A stretch of DNA of 64,000 nt. It comes from Alistipes sp. Lineage in GTDB: Bacteria; Bacteroidota; Bacteroidia; Bacteroidales; Rikenellaceae. Position numbers and translations under genes: made by a program. Below, piece by piece: positions 37,216 to 45,458 of this stretch. The notes under the pieces were generated by a model that saw only the letters and a program-made list of their open reading frames with translations, was not told the origin of the DNA and made no database searches. The DNA lies in assembly GCA_017555105.1 (NCBI GenBank), contig JAFZHB010000005.1, positions 121,210 to 185,209 of the forward strand, given 5' to 3'. Positions within the stretch are counted from its first letter, which is position 1. Each line of letters opens with the position of its first letter.

Positions 37216-37270
37216 AGGTTTTGCTAGGTTTTTCTAGGTTTAATTAGGTTGATTTAGGTGTAATTGGGTG
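37215..37270. repeat. Six direct repeats with an exact 10-bp period
   Basis: TAGGTT occurs at 37215, 37225, 37235 and 37245, then TAGGTG at 37255 and TGGGTG at 37265, each exactly 10 bp apart. Read on the minus strand this is a ladder of AACCTA ending in the ATG of the small membrane-protein gene (37215-37213). Confidence 0.9.
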
Positions 37271-37284
37271 GTTTTTGGGAGGCG

Positions 37285-38154
37285 TTACTGCGCATCGCCA
37301 ATTGCTCGCAGCTGCTCGGCCACCTGCTCCATCAACCATTTGGGGGTGGAGGTAGCACCGCAGATACCCACCGATGAAACACCCTCGAACCATTCGGGGA
37401 GCAATTCGCGTGCCTCCTCGATGTTGTAGGTGTGGGGGTTGGCTCCGCGACATACCTCAAAGAGCACCTTGCCGTTTGAGGATTTGCGGCCGCAGACAAA
37501 GATCACCACATCGAAGCGTGCGGCAAACTCGGCCAGATGCTGCTCACGACCCGAGACCTGGCGGCAGATCGTGTCTGCGATCGTGATGCTCTCGGGATTG
37601 GCCGCTCGCTTGCGGATCAACTCGCCGAGGCGGTTGAAGAGGGCAATGCTCTGCGTGGTCTGCGAGAGGAGGTAGATCGGGCGCGTGAAGTTGATCAGCT
37701 CGAGGTCCTGCTCATTCTCGATGACCAGCGTGGGATCTTGCACCTGACCCGTCAGGCCGACCACCTCGGCGTGGCCACGCTTGCCGAGGATCACCACCTG
37801 TCCGCCGATTGGACGCATCTCCTCGTGGGCGCGTACGACGCGCTCCTGCAGCTTGGCAACTACAGGGCAGGTGGCATCGATCACCTCGATGCCCAGCGTG
37901 CGTGCCGTAGCATAGGTCGTGGGGGGCTCTCCGTGGGCGCGGATGAAGAGGCGTGACCCGCCGAGCGAGTGCATCTCTTCGTGGGTGATGGTGTGTAGGC
38001 CCAACGCCTCGAGGCGCTGCACCTCCATGCGGTTGTGGACGATGTCGCCCAACGAATAGACGGTGCCGCCCTGCTGCAACGCCTGCTCGGCCTCGGAGAT
38101 GGCGCGTACCACACCGAAGCAGAAGCCCGATTTATCGTCGATCTCGATTCTCAT
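37285..38154 (-). CDS. ispH: 4-hydroxy-3-methylbut-2-enyl diphosphate reductase
   Basis: Last step of the MEP isoprenoid route, giving IPP and DMAPP. 289 residues, iron-sulfur enzyme. The three cluster cysteines are visible in SGFCFGVVRAI (Cys12), DATCPVVAKL and ADTICRQVSGR. RAHGEPPTTY holds an active-site His and Glu, and GICGATSTPKWLMEQV closes the protein. It starts three bases before the cmk stop, so both are in one operon. Confidence 0.97.
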   Translation of the reverse strand: MRIEIDDKSGFCFGVVRAISEAEQALQQGGTVYSLGDIVHNRMEVQRLEALGLHTITHEEMHSLGGSRLFIRAHGEPPTTYATARTLGIEVIDATCPVVAKLQERVVRAHEEMRPIGGQVVILGKRGHAEVVGLTGQVQDPTLVIENEQDLELINFTRPIYLLSQTTQSIALFNRLGELIRKRAANPESITIADTICRQVSGREQHLAEFAARFDVVIFVCGRKSSNGKVLFEVCRGANPHTYNIEEARELLPEWFEGVSSVGICGATSTPKWLMEQVAEQLRAIGDAQ

Positions 38155-38157
38155 CGG

Positions 38158-38853
38158 CTATACAAGGCGTTCGATGCGCTCCATTACCCAGGCCATCTGC
38201 TCCTCGACGCTCATCTGCGAGTTGTCGAGCACGATGGCGTCATCGGCCTGGCGCAGGGGCGAGATGGCACGGTTCATATCCTGGTAGTCGCGGTCGCGCA
38301 CATTCTGCTCGATCTCCTCCAACGATACGCTGTCGCCCTTAGCCGTCAGCTCGTCGTAGCGGCGCATGGCGCGTACATGGGGGTCGGCCGTCATGAAGAT
38401 CTTGAGCTCGGCATCGGGGAAGACCACCGTGCCGATGTCGCGGCCGTCCATCACCACGCCACGCTTGCGACCCATCTCCTGCTGCATGGCTACCAACTTG
38501 TGGCGCACCTCGGCGATGGCGCTGATGGGGCTGACGCAGTTGCTCACCTCGATCGTGCGGATCTTGCCCTCGACGAAGGTGCCGTTGACATAGATGTCAC
38601 TCGCACCACGCTCGGGGTTGAAACGGAAGGTGATCGAGATCTCGTCGAGCAGGCGTACGACCGCCTCCTCGTCGACGATGCCCGAGCGGATGGCTCCGTG
38701 CTCCAGGGCGTAGAGCGTCACGGCGCGATACATGGCGCCCGTGTCGATGAAGATATAGCCGAGGCGGCGTGCAATGGCCTTGGCGAAGGTGCTCTTGCCA
38801 CACGACGAGAAGCCGTCGATGGCAATGACGATTTTCTTGTTAGTGTCCGACAT
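38158..38853 (-). CDS. cmk: Cytidylate kinase
   Basis: Phosphorylates CMP and dCMP. I use the ATG at 38853 (MSDTNKKIVIAIDG); an in-frame ATG five codons earlier is possible. About 231 residues. P-loop GFSSCGKSTFAKAIARRLG, then IDTGAMYRAVTLYAL, DGRDIGTVVFPDAELKIFM and the lid region. It overlaps the LysE-type gene by 14 bases. Confidence 0.95.
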   Translation of the reverse strand: MSDTNKKIVIAIDGFSSCGKSTFAKAIARRLGYIFIDTGAMYRAVTLYALEHGAIRSGIVDEEAVVRLLDEISITFRFNPERGASDIYVNGTFVEGKIRTIEVSNCVSPISAIAEVRHKLVAMQQEMGRKRGVVMDGRDIGTVVFPDAELKIFMTADPHVRAMRRYDELTAKGDSVSLEEIEQNVRDRDYQDMNRAISPLRQADDAIVLDNSQMSVEEQMAWVMERIERLV

Positions 38854-39517
38854 ATGGGAAGATGTCATAGAAGGTGGATAATATGGTGTAGATACCCAGC
38901 AGGCCGATGATAAGACCTGCTACGCGGTTGATCGTGAGCATGTGGCGCGGACGGAAACGGCGGCGGAAGAGGTTGATGATGAAGGCCACGAAGGTCCACC
39001 AAGCCAACGCTCCGCCGAGGAAGCCGCCGATGGTCAGTACGGCGCGCATGAAGCCGGCAAATCCCGAACCGGTGATGTCGTTCGACGAGATCTCGAAGAC
39101 GGCAAAGAAGGCCAGGATGTAGGGGATCACCATGATGAAGTTGGCGATCGTGAGGCCGAAGATCGATGCAAAATCTTGCCAGAGCGAACTCTTACCGGCG
39201 CGGTTTCGGCGAATCTGCGGCACGGGGTTGCGCGTGAAGACATAGACGCCGACGATCACAACAAAGATGCCACCGATGACGCGCAGTAGCGTGTCGTACT
39301 GGTGGATGTAGTGCTCGAGCATGGAGTAGAAGAGCAGCGCAATGATCGCCATGAAGGTGTCGGCCACTGCAACACCGGCTCCGGAAACGATGCCCGAACG
39401 GCGGTTTTTCGAGAGCGTGCGCTGGATGCAGAGCACCGCCACGGGACCAACCGTGATCGAAGCCGCTACGCCGACCATTAGTCCGCGGATCAAAACCTCC
39501 AAAAGTGTAACCGTCAT
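38840..39517 (-). CDS. LysE/RhtB-type exporter
   Basis: 225 residues from the ATG at 39517 (MTVTLLEVLIRGL), chosen over an upstream start inside the promoter. Six hydrophobic segments and the family motif VGVAASITVGPVAVLCIQRTL with GIVSGAGVAVADTFMA match LysE/RhtB exporters of amino acids or related compounds. The substrate is unknown. It is the first gene of the ispH-cmk operon. Confidence 0.8.
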   Translation of the reverse strand: MTVTLLEVLIRGLMVGVAASITVGPVAVLCIQRTLSKNRRSGIVSGAGVAVADTFMAIIALLFYSMLEHYIHQYDTLLRVIGGIFVVIVGVYVFTRNPVPQIRRNRAGKSSLWQDFASIFGLTIANFIMVIPYILAFFAVFEISSNDITGSGFAGFMRAVLTIGGFLGGALAWWTFVAFIINLFRRRFRPRHMLTINRVAGLIIGLLGIYTILSTFYDIFPYVGH

Positions 39518-39540
39518 TGTCGAAAACAGGATTTTGTTTG

Positions 39541-39548
39541 CAAAGATA
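39541..39548 (-). promoter_or_regulatory. -7 box for LysE-cmk-ispH
   Basis: On the minus strand TATCTTTG, 24 bases before the ATG at 39517. No canonical -33 element at 19 bp. Confidence 0.6.
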
Positions 39549-39647
39549 CGAAAAAAAATATCGCAAAGCCCATAGCCTTTGGGCAATCTGTTGATAAAAT
39601 ATCGAAAACTTTGGTTCGCTTCTTGTAAAGGGGGTGGCTAAAACCAC

Positions 39648-39655
39648 TACTTTTG
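39648..39655 (+). promoter_or_regulatory. -7 box for the DUF3467 gene
   Basis: TACTTTTG fits TAnnTTTG and lies 22 bases before the ATG at 39678. A TTG about 22 bp upstream is a weak -33 candidate. Confidence 0.6.
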
Positions 39656-39677
39656 TGGTGTCGAAAAGCTGAAAGTT

Positions 39678-39983
39678 ATGGCAGATATGCAGCAATATGG
39701 CGTCGAGATCGAACTCGATGCAGAGGTGGGCGAGGGTATCTATTCGAACCTTGCGCTGATCACCCACTCCACCTCGGAATTTATCCTGGATTTTGCGACC
39801 GTGATGCCCGGCCTGCCGAAGGCGCGCATCAAGAGCCGCGTGGTGCTCACGCCCGAGCACGCCAAGCGTCTTCTGCGCTCGCTGCAGGAGAACATCGTGC
39901 GCTACGAGTCGACCATCGGTAAGATCGAAATTCCCACTCCGACTTCAGCACAGCACTCCGGTCCCAAGATGGGTGAGGCGTAA
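39678..39983 (+). CDS. DUF3467 small protein
   Basis: 101 residues. The body (EGIYSNLALITHSTSEFILD, RVVLTPEHAKRLLRSLQENI) is the DUF3467 pattern of short acidic proteins found widely in bacteria. No function is assigned. It stands alone with its own promoter and terminator, with the LysE-type gene divergent and rlmD convergent. Confidence 0.85.
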   Translation: MADMQQYGVEIELDAEVGEGIYSNLALITHSTSEFILDFATVMPGLPKARIKSRVVLTPEHAKRLLRSLQENIVRYESTIGKIEIPTPTSAQHSGPKMGEA

Positions 39984-40030
39984 ATAAACGCGAAGAGCAA
40001 TTTAGGGAATTTTGCAAAGAGTCCCAAATA

Positions 40031-40059
40031 AAAAACCTGCCCCGAAAGGCAGGTTTTTT
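40031..40059. terminator. Bidirectional terminator between DUF3467 and rlmD
   Basis: An 11-bp stem (40031-40041 with 40048-40058) and a CCGAAA loop, with A and T runs on the flanks. Confidence 0.9.
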
Positions 40060-40083
40060 GTTTTTACTATCAGGCTGTTGCGC

Positions 40084-41493
40084 CTATCGCTTTACGAGTT
40101 TAACGACATTTTCCACATGGTGTGTGTGGGGGAACATGTCCACGGGCTGCACCGCTTCGACACGATACTCCGCATCGAGCAGCGCCAAGTCACGCGCCTG
40201 CGTGGCGGGGTTGCAACTTACATAGACGATGCGCTCGGGCGCAGCACGGAGGATCACCTCCAACACCGGCTCATCCACTCCGGCACGCGGCGGGTCGAGG
40301 ATGATCACATCCGGATGGCCGTTCGCCTTCACGAAGTCGTCGCTCAGCACGCGCTTCATGTCGCCGGCGTAGAAGCTGGTGTTCTCGATGCCGTTGATCG
40401 AGGAGTTGAGTTTTGCATCCTCAATGGCGTCGGCTACATACTCGATGCCGACCACCTTCGCGCAGCGGCGTGCACAGAAATTGGCGATCGTACCCGTACC
40501 TGTGTAGAGGTCATAGAGCGTATCCTCGGCCTTCAGGTCGGCAAACTCGCGCGTCACCTTGTAGAGCTCGTAAGCCTGCTTTGAGTTGGTCTGGTAGAAG
40601 CTCTTGGGGCCCACCTTGAAGTGCAGACCCTCCATCTCCTCCATGATGTGATCCTTGCCACGGTAGCAGATGTGCTCCAGGTCACTGATCGAGTCGTTCC
40701 ATTTCGTGTTGATTACATAGAAGAGTGAGGTGATCTCGGGGAAACGCTCCGTGAGGAAATCGAGCAGTGCGGTGATCTCCTTCGGGCGATCCTCGCCGAA
40801 GACCACGATGAGCATCACCTCGCCGGTCGAGGCGGTTCGGATCGTGATGTTGCGCATCAGACCCGTGTGCTCGCGGGCGTTGTGGAACGAATAGCCGTGT
40901 TCGATGCAGAAGGCTTTGATGGCGGTACGGATGGCGTTCGAGGGGTCGCCCTGCAGGTGGCAGTGGTCGATGTCGAGCACCTTGTCGAACATGTTCGGGA
41001 TGTGGAAGCCCAGCGCCGGCGAGGCCTCCAGATCGGCACCCGAAGCCACCTCCTCATAGGTGAGCCAACGGCGGTCGGCAAAGGTGAATTCGAGCTTGTT
41101 GCGGTAGTAGCGCGTCTCGGCCGATCCCAGGCAGGGACGGATCTCGGGCAGCTCGATCTTGCCGATGCGGGTGAGCTGGTCGCGCACCTGCTCGGTCTTG
41201 AAGCGGAGCTGCTCCTCGTAGGGGAGGTTCTGCCACTTGCAACCGCCGCAAATGCCAAAGTGGGCGCAGAAGGGTTCTGCACGCAGCGGCGAGCGCTTCA
41301 CATAGTTGACCACAAAACCCTCCATGAAGCGGCGACGCTTCTGGCGGATCTGCACATCGACCACATCGCCCGGGACGGTCATCGGTACGAAGACCACCTG
41401 GTCGTTCCAACGACCCATCGCCTTGCCTTCGGCGGCGATTGTCGTGATTTCAAGCCCCTCCAAAAGAGGGTAATTCTGCTTCTTTCTTGCCAT
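40084..41493 (-). CDS. rlmD: 23S rRNA (uracil-1939-C5)-methyltransferase
   Basis: RNA methyltransferase of the RlmD/TrmA group. About 469 residues from the ATG at 41493 (MARKKQNYPLLEGL). A TRAM domain covers the first 65 residues, a Cys cluster for an iron-sulfur centre lies in CAHFGICGGCKWQNLPYEEQ, then the Rossmann core with DLYTGTGTIANFCA, and the catalytic Cys in VYVSCNPATQARDL. The exact rRNA site (1939 or 747) is taken from the family, not from the sequence. It has a divergent promoter with the MBL gene. Confidence 0.85.
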   Translation of the reverse strand: MARKKQNYPLLEGLEITTIAAEGKAMGRWNDQVVFVPMTVPGDVVDVQIRQKRRRFMEGFVVNYVKRSPLRAEPFCAHFGICGGCKWQNLPYEEQLRFKTEQVRDQLTRIGKIELPEIRPCLGSAETRYYRNKLEFTFADRRWLTYEEVASGADLEASPALGFHIPNMFDKVLDIDHCHLQGDPSNAIRTAIKAFCIEHGYSFHNAREHTGLMRNITIRTASTGEVMLIVVFGEDRPKEITALLDFLTERFPEITSLFYVINTKWNDSISDLEHICYRGKDHIMEEMEGLHFKVGPKSFYQTNSKQAYELYKVTREFADLKAEDTLYDLYTGTGTIANFCARRCAKVVGIEYVADAIEDAKLNSSINGIENTSFYAGDMKRVLSDDFVKANGHPDVIILDPPRAGVDEPVLEVILRAAPERIVYVSCNPATQARDLALLDAEYRVEAVQPVDMFPHTHHVENVVKLVKR

Positions 41494-41511
41494 AAATTCT
41501 TGCTTACGGCA

Positions 41512-41540
41512 CAAAGATAGGTAAATTTTGCCTATCTTTG
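41512..41540. promoter_or_regulatory. Palindromic divergent promoter, rlmD / MBL operon
   Basis: TATCTTTG (41533-41540, plus) and CAAAGATA (41512-41519, a minus-strand TATCTTTG) are the ends of a perfect 10-bp inverted repeat (41512-41521 with 41531-41540). Both start codons lie about 20 bases beyond the boxes. Confidence 0.75.
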
Positions 41541-41559
41541 TCGAAAATCGTATTTGGAT

Positions 41560-42222
41560 ATGAAGTTTGTAACCTTACAGTTTAACCCCATCGGGGAAAA
41601 TACCTATGTCGTGTGGGACGATACGAACGAGTGTGTCATCATCGATGCGGGCAACTCAAACCCCGCCGAGGATGCTGTACTCGATAATCTGATCGCCGAA
41701 AAGGGGCTCACGCCCGTCATGGCGGTCAATACCCACGGCCACTTCGACCATGTGCTGGGTGTGTGCCACCTCGTGCGTCGCTATGGGATTCCGTTTGCTA
41801 TGTCGAAAAAGGATCAGTACCTGCTCGATGGCCAGCTCGCTGCGGGCTCGGTCTTCGGTATGCCAATCAAGGAGATGCCTGCCGTAGAGATCGATCTCGA
41901 CGCGACCCCCGAAATCACTTTCGGCAACACGACGCTGCGTGTGTTGAAGACTCCGGGCCATACGCCGGGAGGCGTGGCTTTCTATAACGAGGCGGAGAAG
42001 GTGCTCTTTACGGGCGATACGCTCTTCCGTGAGTCGATCGGCCGCACTGACCTCGAGGGTGGCGACTATCCGACGCTGATGCGCTCGATCCTGGGTGTGC
42101 TGTTGCCGCTGGGTGATGAGGTGGCGCTCTACCCGGGTCACGCCGAGGAGAGCACGCTCGGCCACGAGGCGATGTATAACCCGTTTGTGGTTGAGGTTCT
42201 GCAGGAGCAGGTTAAATTCTAA
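41560..42222 (+). CDS. MBL-fold metallo-hydrolase (glyoxalase II-like)
   Basis: About 220 residues from the second ATG (41560, MKFVTLQFN). The metal motif is [11 protein letters not shown], followed by [20 protein letters not shown] and [13 protein letters not shown], all seven usual ligands. This is the small hydroxyacylglutathione hydrolase-like group, often of uncertain substrate in organisms without glutathione. It begins the operon MBL-trmD-lpxB-FAH-maf-S46. Confidence 0.88.
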   Translation: MKFVTLQFNPIGENTYVVWDDTNECVIIDAGNSNPAEDAVLDNLIAEKGLTPVMAVNTHGHFDHVLGVCHLVRRYGIPFAMSKKDQYLLDGQLAAGSVFGMPIKEMPAVEIDLDATPEITFGNTTLRVLKTPGHTPGGVAFYNEAEKVLFTGDTLFRESIGRTDLEGGDYPTLMRSILGVLLPLGDEVALYPGHAEESTLGHEAMYNPFVVEVLQEQVKF

Positions 42223-42236
42223 ATCTTGAATTTAAT
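42213..42236 (+). repeat. AT-rich leader motif before trmD
   Basis: ATTCTAAATCTTGAATTT runs from the end of the MBL gene to just before the trmD ATG. A copy differing at two of 18 bases lies immediately before the lpxB ATG (43069-43086). Confidence 0.6.
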
Positions 42237-42914
42237 ATGAGAATCGATATTATATCTTCGGTGCCCGATTTGATGTCGTCGCCGCTCAATGAGTCGATCC
42301 TGCGTCGTGCGCAGGAGAAGGGTTTGGTGGAGATCGTGGTGCACAACCTCCACGACTATGCCCACGACAAGCGCAAGACGACCGATGACTATCCCTTCGG
42401 AGGCGAGGCGGGCATGGTGATGAAGTGTGAGCCGGTCTTCGAGTTGGTGGAGAAGCTGCAATCGGAGCGTCACTACGACGAGATTATCTACACCTCGCCC
42501 GATGGTATCCGTTACAATCAGCACGAGGCAAATCGCCTCTCGATGCTCGAGAATATCATCATCCTCTGCGGACACTACAAGGGGATCGACCACCGCATCC
42601 GCGAGCACCTGATCACGCGCGAGATCTCGATTGGTGATTATGTGCTGACGGGTGGCGAGCTTGCGGCCTGCATCATCGCCGATTCGGTGGTGCGCCTCGT
42701 GCCGGGAGCGATCGGTGATGAGAGCTCAGCGCTTACCGACTGCTTTCAGGATAACCTCTTAGCACCGCCTGTCTATACCCGTCCGGCCGAGTTCCGCGGT
42801 TGGCGTGTCCCCGATGTGCTTCTCTCGGGCAACTTTGCCGAGATCGCCAAGTGGCAGGAGGAGCAGGCCTATGCTCGCACCGAAGCGCTGCGTCCGGATC
42901 TGCTGGAGGAGTAG
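42237..42914 (+). CDS. trmD: tRNA (guanine-37-N1)-methyltransferase
   Basis: Knotted SPOUT enzyme methylating G37 next to the anticodon. 225 residues. Family blocks: [39 protein letters not shown] and the knot loop [20 protein letters not shown]. It lies 15 bases after the MBL gene, and unlike the common rpsP-rimM-trmD-rplS order it is paired with lpxB here. Confidence 0.96.
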   Translation: MRIDIISSVPDLMSSPLNESILRRAQEKGLVEIVVHNLHDYAHDKRKTTDDYPFGGEAGMVMKCEPVFELVEKLQSERHYDEIIYTSPDGIRYNQHEANRLSMLENIIILCGHYKGIDHRIREHLITREISIGDYVLTGGELAACIIADSVVRLVPGAIGDESSALTDCFQDNLLAPPVYTRPAEFRGWRVPDVLLSGNFAEIAKWQEEQAYARTEALRPDLLEE

Positions 42915-42932
42915 CTTCGTCATTCAAAATGT

Positions 42933-43080
42933 AGAATTTAGAATTCAAAATTGAGGCTGCGCAACCGTTTGAAAAACCGTATTAGAGAGGGTTGCGCGAT
43001 ACGATCAAGGAGGTTGAGTTTAAATTCGACTTTTTGAATGGAAGGGATTATTTAATTTTGAATTTTGCATTCTAAATTCT
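42933..43080. repeat. Inverted-repeat element between trmD and lpxB
   Basis: Twenty-base arms at 42933-42952 and 43061-43080 pair at 19 of 20 positions across 108 bp. Inside, 42959-42966 and 42990-42997 form a perfect 8-bp inverted repeat. There is no ORF within. It may be a small intergenic repeat or MITE-like unit, or a nested hairpin in the mRNA. Confidence 0.65.
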
Positions 43081-43086
43081 GAATTT

Positions 43087-44223
43087 ATGAGATATTATCT
43101 CATCGCCGGTGAGCCCTCGGGTGATCTGCACGGAGCAAAATTGATCGAGGGGTTGAAAACAGCCGACCCCGAGGCGTCGTTTCGTTTCTGGGGCGGAGAT
43201 CTGATGGCTGAGGCAGGTGGCGCGGAGCACCTCGCTAAGCACTACCGCGAGACCTCGTTCTTTGGCTTTGTGAATGTGCTGAAAAACCTGCCGACGATCC
43301 GTCGCCAGTTTGTGGATTGTCAGCGCGACATCGCGGCTTTTGCGCCCGATGTGGTGATTCTCATCGACTACCCGGGCTTCAACCTCAAGATCGCCCGCTG
43401 GGCCAAGGAGCAGGGCTTTGCGGTCTTCTACTACATCGCCCCGAAGGTGTGGGCGTGGAAGCAGCGTCGTGTGAAGCAGATCCGAAAGTATGTCGATCGC
43501 CTCTACACGATCTTCCCCTTCGAGACCGAGTGGTTCGGGAAGTTTGGCATCGAGCCGATCTTCTGCGGCAATCCGCTCTCTGATGATATCGCCCTGCGTC
43601 GCGCCACCCTCACGTCGCGTGAGGAGTTCCTGCGCAAGCATAACCTCGACGAGCGTCCGATTGTTGCCCTGGTGGCGGGATCGCGTCCGAACGAGATTCG
43701 AGAGAATCTGCCCGATATGGTGCAGCTTGCCCAACGCATTCCCGATCGGCAGTTTGTCGTGACGGCCGTGCCGTGGCTTGACCGTGCGCTCTATGATCAG
43801 CATCTGGCAGGCTCGGAGGTGCGCTACCTCTGCGGCGAAACGCAGCAGATTCTCGCTCTGAGCGAGGCGGCGATTGTGACCTCGGGTACGGCAACCCTCG
43901 AAACGGCGCTGATGGGGATCCCCGAAATGGTGCTTTACCACATCCCGAAACTCTACGAGGTTCTGCGCCCCTATGTGTTGAAGATTCCCTTCGTGTCGTT
44001 GGTAAACATCAATTTGGGACGCGAGGCGGTGCGCGAGTTGGTTTGTAATCGCATCGATATGGAGCAGGCCGAGGCCGAGCTGCGTGCGATCCTCGAGGGG
44101 GGTGCCAAACGCGAAAAGATGCTTGCCGACTTCCACGAGTTGCGAACCATCATCGGAGGTGCCGGTGCTAGTGATCGCTTCGCTCAAGCGATGGTGGGGG
44201 AGCTGCAAAAAATGAAGAAATAG
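43087..44223 (+). CDS. lpxB: Lipid-A-disaccharide synthase
   Basis: Joins UDP-diacylglucosamine with lipid X to the lipid A disaccharide at the inner membrane. 378 residues, GT19. The opening RYYLIAGEPSGDLHGAKLIE, the middle IDYPGFNLKIARWAKEQG and YYIAPKVWAWKQRRVKQIRK, and ATVTSGTATLETALMG-like AIVTSGTATLETALMGIPEM are the family pattern. It begins just after the inverted-repeat element and is followed one base later by the FAH gene. Confidence 0.95.
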   Translation: MRYYLIAGEPSGDLHGAKLIEGLKTADPEASFRFWGGDLMAEAGGAEHLAKHYRETSFFGFVNVLKNLPTIRRQFVDCQRDIAAFAPDVVILIDYPGFNLKIARWAKEQGFAVFYYIAPKVWAWKQRRVKQIRKYVDRLYTIFPFETEWFGKFGIEPIFCGNPLSDDIALRRATLTSREEFLRKHNLDERPIVALVAGSRPNEIRENLPDMVQLAQRIPDRQFVVTAVPWLDRALYDQHLAGSEVRYLCGETQQILALSEAAIVTSGTATLETALMGIPEMVLYHIPKLYEVLRPYVLKIPFVSLVNINLGREAVRELVCNRIDMEQAEAELRAILEGGAKREKMLADFHELRTIIGGAGASDRFAQAMVGELQKMKK

Positions 44224-44224
44224 T

Positions 44225-44854
44225 ATGAAAATTATCTGCATCGGTCGCAACTACGACGACCATATCCAGGAGAAGGATCTCGGTGGTGGTGGCATTCGCC
44301 CCTCCGAGCCGCTCTTCTTCATGAAGCCCGATACGGCAATGTTGCGCAACAACGATCCGTTCTATATTCCGCCCTTCTCGAACGAGATTCACTACGAGTG
44401 TGAGCTGGTGGTACGCATCAACCGCGTGGGGCGCTACATCGAGGAGCGTTTCGCCCATCGCTACTATGACGAGGTGGGTCTTGGCATCGATTTTACGGCA
44501 CGCGACCTGCAGCGTCGTGCGATCGCCGAGGGCCTGCCGTGGGAGGCCTGCAAGTCGTTCGACTACTCGGCGGCGCTCGCGCCCCAATTTCTCTCGCTGG
44601 CCGAGTTGGGAGGCAAGGTGCAGGAACTGAACTTTGAGTTGGCGCTCAATGGCGAAGTGCGTCAGCAGGGCGACACGCGCCAGATGCTTTGGACGGTGGA
44701 TCAGCTCATTGCTCATGTCTCGAAATATGTGACGCTGCGCATGGGCGACCTGCTCTTTACGGGTACGCCGTCGGGCGTGGGCAAGGTGTCGGCCGGAGAT
44801 AACCTCCGAGCTACGCTCTGCGGCCACGAAATGTTGAACTTTGATATCCGCTAA
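44225..44854 (+). CDS. Fumarylacetoacetate hydrolase-family protein
   Basis: 209 residues of FAH fold, metal-dependent. MKIICIGRNYDDHI at the start and the metal set EIHYECELVVRINRVG, GIDFTARDLQRRA and KSFDYSAALAPQFL, ending in LRMGDLLFTGTPSGVGKV. The family covers oxaloacetate decarboxylases, isomerases and hydratases; this short form resembles FahD1-type acylpyruvases, but the substrate is unproven. Tightly packed between lpxB and maf. Confidence 0.85.
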   Translation: MKIICIGRNYDDHIQEKDLGGGGIRPSEPLFFMKPDTAMLRNNDPFYIPPFSNEIHYECELVVRINRVGRYIEERFAHRYYDEVGLGIDFTARDLQRRAIAEGLPWEACKSFDYSAALAPQFLSLAELGGKVQELNFELALNGEVRQQGDTRQMLWTVDQLIAHVSKYVTLRMGDLLFTGTPSGVGKVSAGDNLRATLCGHEMLNFDIR

Positions 44855-44857
44855 CCG

Positions 44858-45457
44858 ATGTTGTTGCACGAGAAATTGGCTCCCTACCGCTTGTTGTTGG
44901 CCTCGCAGTCGCCTCGTCGCCGCGAGCTGATGACGGGCTGTGCTATTCCCTATGAACTTGCTCCGCGTTACGAGTGCGAGGAGTGCTATCCGGAAACGCT
45001 ACCGGCGGAGGATGTGCCTGCTTTTCTGGCACAGTTGAAGAGCGAGGCCTACCCCGATCCGCTGGCCGACAACGACCTCTTGCTGACGGCCGATACGGTG
45101 GTGATCCTCGATGGCGAGGTGCTTGGGAAACCTTGCGATCGGGAGGATGCACTGCGTATGCTGGGTCGCCTCTCAGGTCGGGCGCATACGGTTGTTACGG
45201 GTGTTACGATCCGCTCAGCGGAGCGTACCAGCACCTTCTCGGTGCGTAGCGATGTCTGGTTTCGCAGCCTGCGTGCAGAGGAGATCGAACACTATGTTGA
45301 TCACTATCGACCCTTCGATAAGGCGGGCTCATACGGTATCCAGGAGTGGATCGGCTATGCTGCCATCGAGCGCATCGACGGATCGTTCTACAATGTGATG
45401 GGGTTGCCCATACAGCGCCTCTATGTCGAACTTGAAAAATTTATAACCAAACAATAA
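44858..45457 (+). CDS. maf: Maf-family nucleoside triphosphate pyrophosphatase
   Basis: Hydrolyses non-canonical or modified pyrimidine dNTPs (dTTP/UTP or m5UTP group). 199 residues. LLLASQSPRRRELM at the start, DTVVILDGEVLGKPCDREDA, the FDKAGSYGIQEWIGYAAIE block and a C-terminal GLPIQRLY are signatures. It starts three bases after the FAH stop and ends one base before the S46 gene. Confidence 0.93.
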   Translation: MLLHEKLAPYRLLLASQSPRRRELMTGCAIPYELAPRYECEECYPETLPAEDVPAFLAQLKSEAYPDPLADNDLLLTADTVVILDGEVLGKPCDREDALRMLGRLSGRAHTVVTGVTIRSAERTSTFSVRSDVWFRSLRAEEIEHYVDHYRPFDKAGSYGIQEWIGYAAIERIDGSFYNVMGLPIQRLYVELEKFITKQ

Positions 45458-45458
45458 G

